Source: RGIG9060 sp052173655
GTDB taxonomy: Bacteria; Spirochaetota; Spirochaetia; Treponematales; Treponemataceae
NCBI GenBank assembly: GCA_052173655.1
Contig: JBQMYD010000003.1
Span: forward strand, 62,001-126,000
Direction: 5' to 3'
Length of the DNA: 64,000 bases
The notes under the pieces were generated by a model. That model saw only the letters and a list, made by a program, of their open reading frames with translations. It was not told the DNA's origin and searched no databases. Position numbers and translations under genes: made by a program. Below, piece after piece: positions 61,370 to 64,000 of this stretch (positions are counted from its first letter, which is position 1; each line of letters begins with the position of its first letter).

Positions 61370-62047
61370 ATGTGCGAAAAAAGCAATGAAGAATTTTCAA
61401 AATGTTACAACTGTTTTAGACCTAAAAAAAGCTGTTATTGCAAATACATAAAAAACTTTGACAGCGGAATAAAATTTTTAATCCTAATGCATCCGAAAGA
61501 AGCATATAAACAAAAAACAGGAACAGGAAGACTTGCCCACCTTTCTTTAAAAGATTCTGAAATTCTCATAGGAATAGATTTTTCAAAAGATCAAAGACTT
61601 TCAGAATTACTCAATGATTCTCAATACTTTCCGGTTTTACTTTACCCGGATAAAAATGCATGGAAAGCGGAAAATCCGGAATTAAAAAATTCTATTTTGA
61701 ATACCAACTTTAGAAAAAAACTTTTAGTAATAGTGGTAGATGCAACTTGGTTTTGTGCAAAAAAAATGGTAAGGCTGAACAGCTTTCTGCACTCTATCCC
61801 AAAAATTTCTTTTATCAATAAATATAAAAGCCAATTTACCTTTAAACATCAACCAGAAGAAGAATGCCTGTCTTCAATAGAAAGCATTTACTATTTGATA
61901 AAAGAGCTCCAAACTACCGGAATTGCAAATGAATGTGATCCCGAACCTCTTATAAAAATTTTTAAATACATGGTTAATTTTCAAATTGACAGCATGGAAA
62001 AAAGAATTGAAAACGGAATTCCAAACCGCTACCACAAGAAAAAATAA
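61370..62047 (+). CDS. DTW-domain tRNA aminocarboxypropyltransferase
   Basis: 225 residues. An N-terminal Cys cluster CYNCFRPKKSCYCKYI is the zinc site of the family. MHPKEAYKQKTGTGRLAHLSLKDSEILIG and the catalytic VIVVDATWFCAKKMVRLN carry the DTW-type motif, here DATW. The family transfers an aminocarboxypropyl group from SAM to uridine in tRNA (acp3U). Start at ATG 61370 with a TATAAT 7 nt upstream. No partner genes beside it; it is divergent from the DUF308 unit. Confidence 0.92.
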   Translation: MCEKSNEEFSKCYNCFRPKKSCYCKYIKNFDSGIKFLILMHPKEAYKQKTGTGRLAHLSLKDSEILIGIDFSKDQRLSELLNDSQYFPVLLYPDKNAWKAENPELKNSILNTNFRKKLLVIVVDATWFCAKKMVRLNSFLHSIPKISFINKYKSQFTFKHQPEEECLSSIESIYYLIKELQTTGIANECDPEPLIKIFKYMVNFQIDSMEKRIENGIPNRYHKKK

Positions 62048-62083
62048 AAAGATGTCATTAAAACCACTCCGGTGCCTTTCATC

Positions 62084-62118
62084 TTGTAAATAAAAAATAT
62101 TTTTCGTACACTGAAAAT
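62084..62118 (+). promoter_or_regulatory. Leaderless-type promoter of pyrE
   Basis: TTGTAA (62084-62089), 17 nt, TACACT (62107-62112), then exactly 6 nt and ATG 62119. No ribosome site or attenuator fits upstream of the coding region. Confidence 0.7.
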
Positions 62119-62805
62119 ATGGAACAATATAAAAAAGATTTTATTAATTTTATGATTGAATGTGAAGTTTTAAAATTCGGATCGTTCACGTTAAAAAGCG
62201 GACGTATTTCGCCTTTTTTTATGAATGCAGGAGCTTACATTACGGGGAAACAACTCTTACTTTTAGGCGAATTTTATGCACAGGCAATTCATGCACACTT
62301 TGGAGATGAGTTTGATGTACTTTTTGGACCTGCATACAAAGGAATTCCTCTAGCGGTTGCAACAACAATGGCATATTCAAAACTCTACGGAAAAGAAATA
62401 AAATATTGCTCTGACAGGAAAGAAGAAAAAGATCATGGTGCCGACAAAGGAGCTTTACTCGGCTATAAAATAAAAGATGGAGATCGTGTTATCATTATTG
62501 AAGACGTAACAACAAGCGGAAAATCCATTGAAGAAACCTTTCCAAAAATAAAAGCACAAGAAACCTCTTCCGGAAAAATAGAAGTCATAGGAGAAATAGT
62601 CAGCTTGGATAGACAGGAGAAAGCCCTAAACACAGACAAAGCTGCACTAAAAGTAATAAGTGAAAAATACGGTTTTCCGGCAAAAGCAATTGTTACTATG
62701 AGCGATGTTGTAGAAGTGCTATATACGTACGGAAAAAAAGACACAATAACCCAAGAAATAAAAAAAGCAATTGATTTGTATTATATGGAATACGGTGCAA
62801 AATAA
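62119..62805 (+). CDS. pyrE: Orotate phosphoribosyltransferase
   Basis: Makes OMP from orotate and PRPP. 228 residues. FGSFTLKSGRISPFFMNAGAYITGK, the flexible-loop segment YCSDRKEEKDHGADKGALLG, and the PRPP-binding motif VIIIEDVTTSGKSIEETF. The long 5' spacer seen in other pyr operons is absent. Separate from pyrF-pyrKD by about 7 kb but probably part of the same pathway programme. The region downstream of its stop is the DnaA-box-containing intergenic region. Confidence 0.95.
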   Translation: MEQYKKDFINFMIECEVLKFGSFTLKSGRISPFFMNAGAYITGKQLLLLGEFYAQAIHAHFGDEFDVLFGPAYKGIPLAVATTMAYSKLYGKEIKYCSDRKEEKDHGADKGALLGYKIKDGDRVIIIEDVTTSGKSIEETFPKIKAQETSSGKIEVIGEIVSLDRQEKALNTDKAALKVISEKYGFPAKAIVTMSDVVEVLYTYGKKDTITQEIKKAIDLYYMEYGAK

Positions 62806-63158
62806 AAATTTAAAAACACTTTTTTTGTTTCACGTGTTTCACACCGGTTTTTATCCACCGGTTTTCCACAAACATCGGAATAATTTATTATTTTAGCTAA
62901 AAAAATAAAAAAATTTGTGTCAAGTAGTAAAGTATGTTTTTTTAGCTAAAAATAAAGACAAAAAACTATAAAATCGTCTATTTATTTATAATACAACAAA
63001 ATAGAAATTTTACAAAAATATAGAATAAAGATATGAAAAATCTCTATTTTACAAAAAAAATATAAAAATTTAAAATTTTTACCTAAATGCTTGTTATTTC
63101 AAGAATAAAAACACTTTCTCACAAGTTATCCACAATCAACATGACTTGACAAAAAAAA
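62806..63158. other. AT-rich convergent intergenic region with DnaA boxes, parS-like site and palindromes
   Basis: 353 bp between the 3' ends of pyrE (plus) and the MATE gene (minus), so no promoter is needed here. It contains a parS-like sequence TGTTTCACGTGTTTCA (62826-62841; 13 of 16 against the usual ParB site), near-DnaA boxes TTATCCACC (62851-62859) and TTTTCCACA (62862-62870) spaced one helical turn apart, a perfect box TTATCCACA (63126-63134), two perfect 12-bp palindromes TTTTAGCTAAAA (62891-62902, 62940-62951), and otherwise nearly pure A/T with A-tracts. No ORF or RNA gene. Possibly a replication-origin-like or DnaA-titration region; dnaA itself is not in the window. Confidence 0.5.
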
Positions 63159-64000
63159 TCATTTGTTTTTTGTCGCTTTTTTGTAGCCTAAAATATAACA
63201 GATAATATGAACAAAAGATGTCAATAACCAAGAAACAGGATATGACAAGTATATTACAAAAGTATTATGCCACTTTGGAAATTGCCACACACTTGCCATC
63301 CATAAAAGACGTAATCCGCATGCACCTATAAAAGAAACCACCATAGGCATGACAGAATATCCTATTGCCCGTAAAGAACCTACCATAACTTCCATAATCC
63401 CACAAAGAGCATAGGTCGAAGTTATAATCAAAAGCCTTGTTTTTCCGGCAGCAATAACCTGTGCAGAATTTTCACCTTTTGTAAAAATACTCAAAATAGG
63501 TTCTGCAAAAAAAGTCATAAGATTTCCTAAAAGAAGACCTACAACAATAACGCATACAAGGGAAGTAAAAGTAACTTTTAAAATCAGTTTACTATTTTTT
63601 GCACCGAAGCTTTGACTACCGAATGTCATTGCAGCTTGATGAAACGCATTCATAGATATGTAAACAAAATGTTCTACATTCATTGCAGCAGAATTTCCTG
63701 CAATAGTAATAGGGCCAAAAGTATTTATACCGGATTGAATTACAACATTGCTAAAAGAAAATAACATACCTTGAAAACCTGCAGGCAATCCCATTTTTAC
63801 AATTTGAATCAATTTTGTTCTGTTAATGTGCAATTTATGAAAATCAAGACGAACATAAGAACTTTCCTTTACAAGACATATAACAATACAAATTGCAGCA
63901 AAAAGCTGTGAAATTGAAGTTGCAAGCCCCACTCCTATAACTCCAAGATGAAAGCAAATTACAAAAATCAAATTAAGAACAACATTCAGAATTCCTGCAA
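63159..64000 (-). CDS. MATE-family multidrug/metabolite exporter (partial, runs off the right edge)
   Basis: At least 280 residues of the C-terminal portion; the frame stays open to the window end (AGILNVVLNLIFV precedes the region), so the start lies outside. Conserved MATE pieces: GVIGVGLATSISQLFAA, LIQIVKMGLPAGFQGMLFSFSNVVIQSG, and the second half with SFGAKNSKLILKVTFTSLVCVI and IMEVMVGSLRAIGYSVMPMVVSFIGACGLRLLWM. At least seven membrane segments are visible. An Na+ or H+ antiporter of the inner membrane is expected. The codon at 63971 that could pass for a start is an internal TTG. Confidence 0.93.
   Translation of the reverse strand, partial: AGILNVVLNLIFVICFHLGVIGVGLATSISQLFAAICIVICLVKESSYVRLDFHKLHINRTKLIQIVKMGLPAGFQGMLFSFSNVVIQSGINTFGPITIAGNSAAMNVEHFVYISMNAFHQAAMTFGSQSFGAKNSKLILKVTFTSLVCVIVVGLLLGNLMTFFAEPILSIFTKGENSAQVIAAGKTRLLIITSTYALCGIMEVMVGSLRAIGYSVMPMVVSFIGACGLRLLWMASVWQFPKWHNTFVIYLSYPVSWLLTSFVHIICYILGYKKATKNK

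Noticed and set aside
62842..62865. CACCGGTTTT tandem repeat as the start of a CRISPR or iteron array
   Set aside because: Only two copies of 10 bp, and they overlap the near-DnaA boxes; no further units and no CRISPR array anywhere in the window.
63971..64000. MATE gene starting at 63971
   Set aside because: The codon there is TTG and the frame continues with family-like hydrophobic residues to the window edge; the gene is truncated by the window, not short.

Overview
The window looks like the chromosome of a low-GC member of the genus Treponema (Spirochaetota). Evidence: an IspD-IspF fusion next to a CarD-type regulator and a giant membrane-anchored coiled-coil protein of the spirochaete type, leucine-rich-repeat lipoproteins of the treponemal 21/23-residue kind, many predicted lipoproteins and outer-membrane barrels, and strongly AT-rich codon use. 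The organism makes its own histidine, UMP, shikimate products and MEP-pathway isoprenoids, so it is not a reduced pathogen like T. pallidum. The species cannot be named from the sequence alone.

Layout. 1-5.85 kb (minus): a partial Ig-like-repeat surface protein downstream of parA-parB, with a G10 tract beside its promoter. 5.9-9.4 kb: methyltransferase and NifU-like genes, then small envelope proteins. 9.5-14.7 kb: thrS, an unknown protein, carD, ispDF. 14.7-25.4 kb (minus): 1332-aa coiled-coil protein, HAD phosphatase, an unknown exported protein, and a 1485-aa acyl-CoA-dehydratase-activase-like protein. 25.6-37.5 kb: murJ, an Xaa-Pro peptidase, a LamG/FN3 protein, uvrC, flavin reductase, a hisA-hisI-hisE fusion plus hisD, an acyltransferase and an anchored binding-protein-like gene. 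37.5-41.5 kb: SPFH/NfeD pair, two CAU tRNAs, and a metal ABC transporter without its binding protein. 41.7-45.9 kb: a 1397-aa mosaic lipoprotein. 46.2-49.4 kb: aroK-dnaX-ybaB-recR. 49.4-62.8 kb: lipid-kinase/DUF2804 pair, pyrF, a pyrK-pyrD fusion, ftsK, Fe-ADH, TrmH-type methylase, DUF308, DTW protein, pyrE. 62.8-63.2 kb: a very AT-rich convergent intergenic region with DnaA boxes and a parS-like site. 63.2 kb to the edge: a partial MATE transporter.

Genes that work together: parA/parB (chromosome segregation, possibly linked to the parS-like site) and ftsK; dnaX/ybaB/recR (replication and repair) with uvrC; pyrF, pyrKD and pyrE (UMP synthesis, three separate promoters); hisA-I-E and hisD (histidine); ispDF and murJ (isoprenoid and lipid II supply).

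The clearest unexplained pattern is in the starts. At least nine genes that begin transcription units have a -10-like hexamer ending exactly 6 nt before the ATG and no usable Shine-Dalgarno sequence. Several also have a good -35 box 17-18 nt upstream. This predicts leaderless mRNAs, while genes inside operons keep AGGAG-type sites. Other notable items are the G10 tract at a surface-protein promoter, a hairpin plus A7 slippery site with an immediate -1 stop in dnaX, and perfect 74-bp repeats in the mosaic lipoprotein gene.
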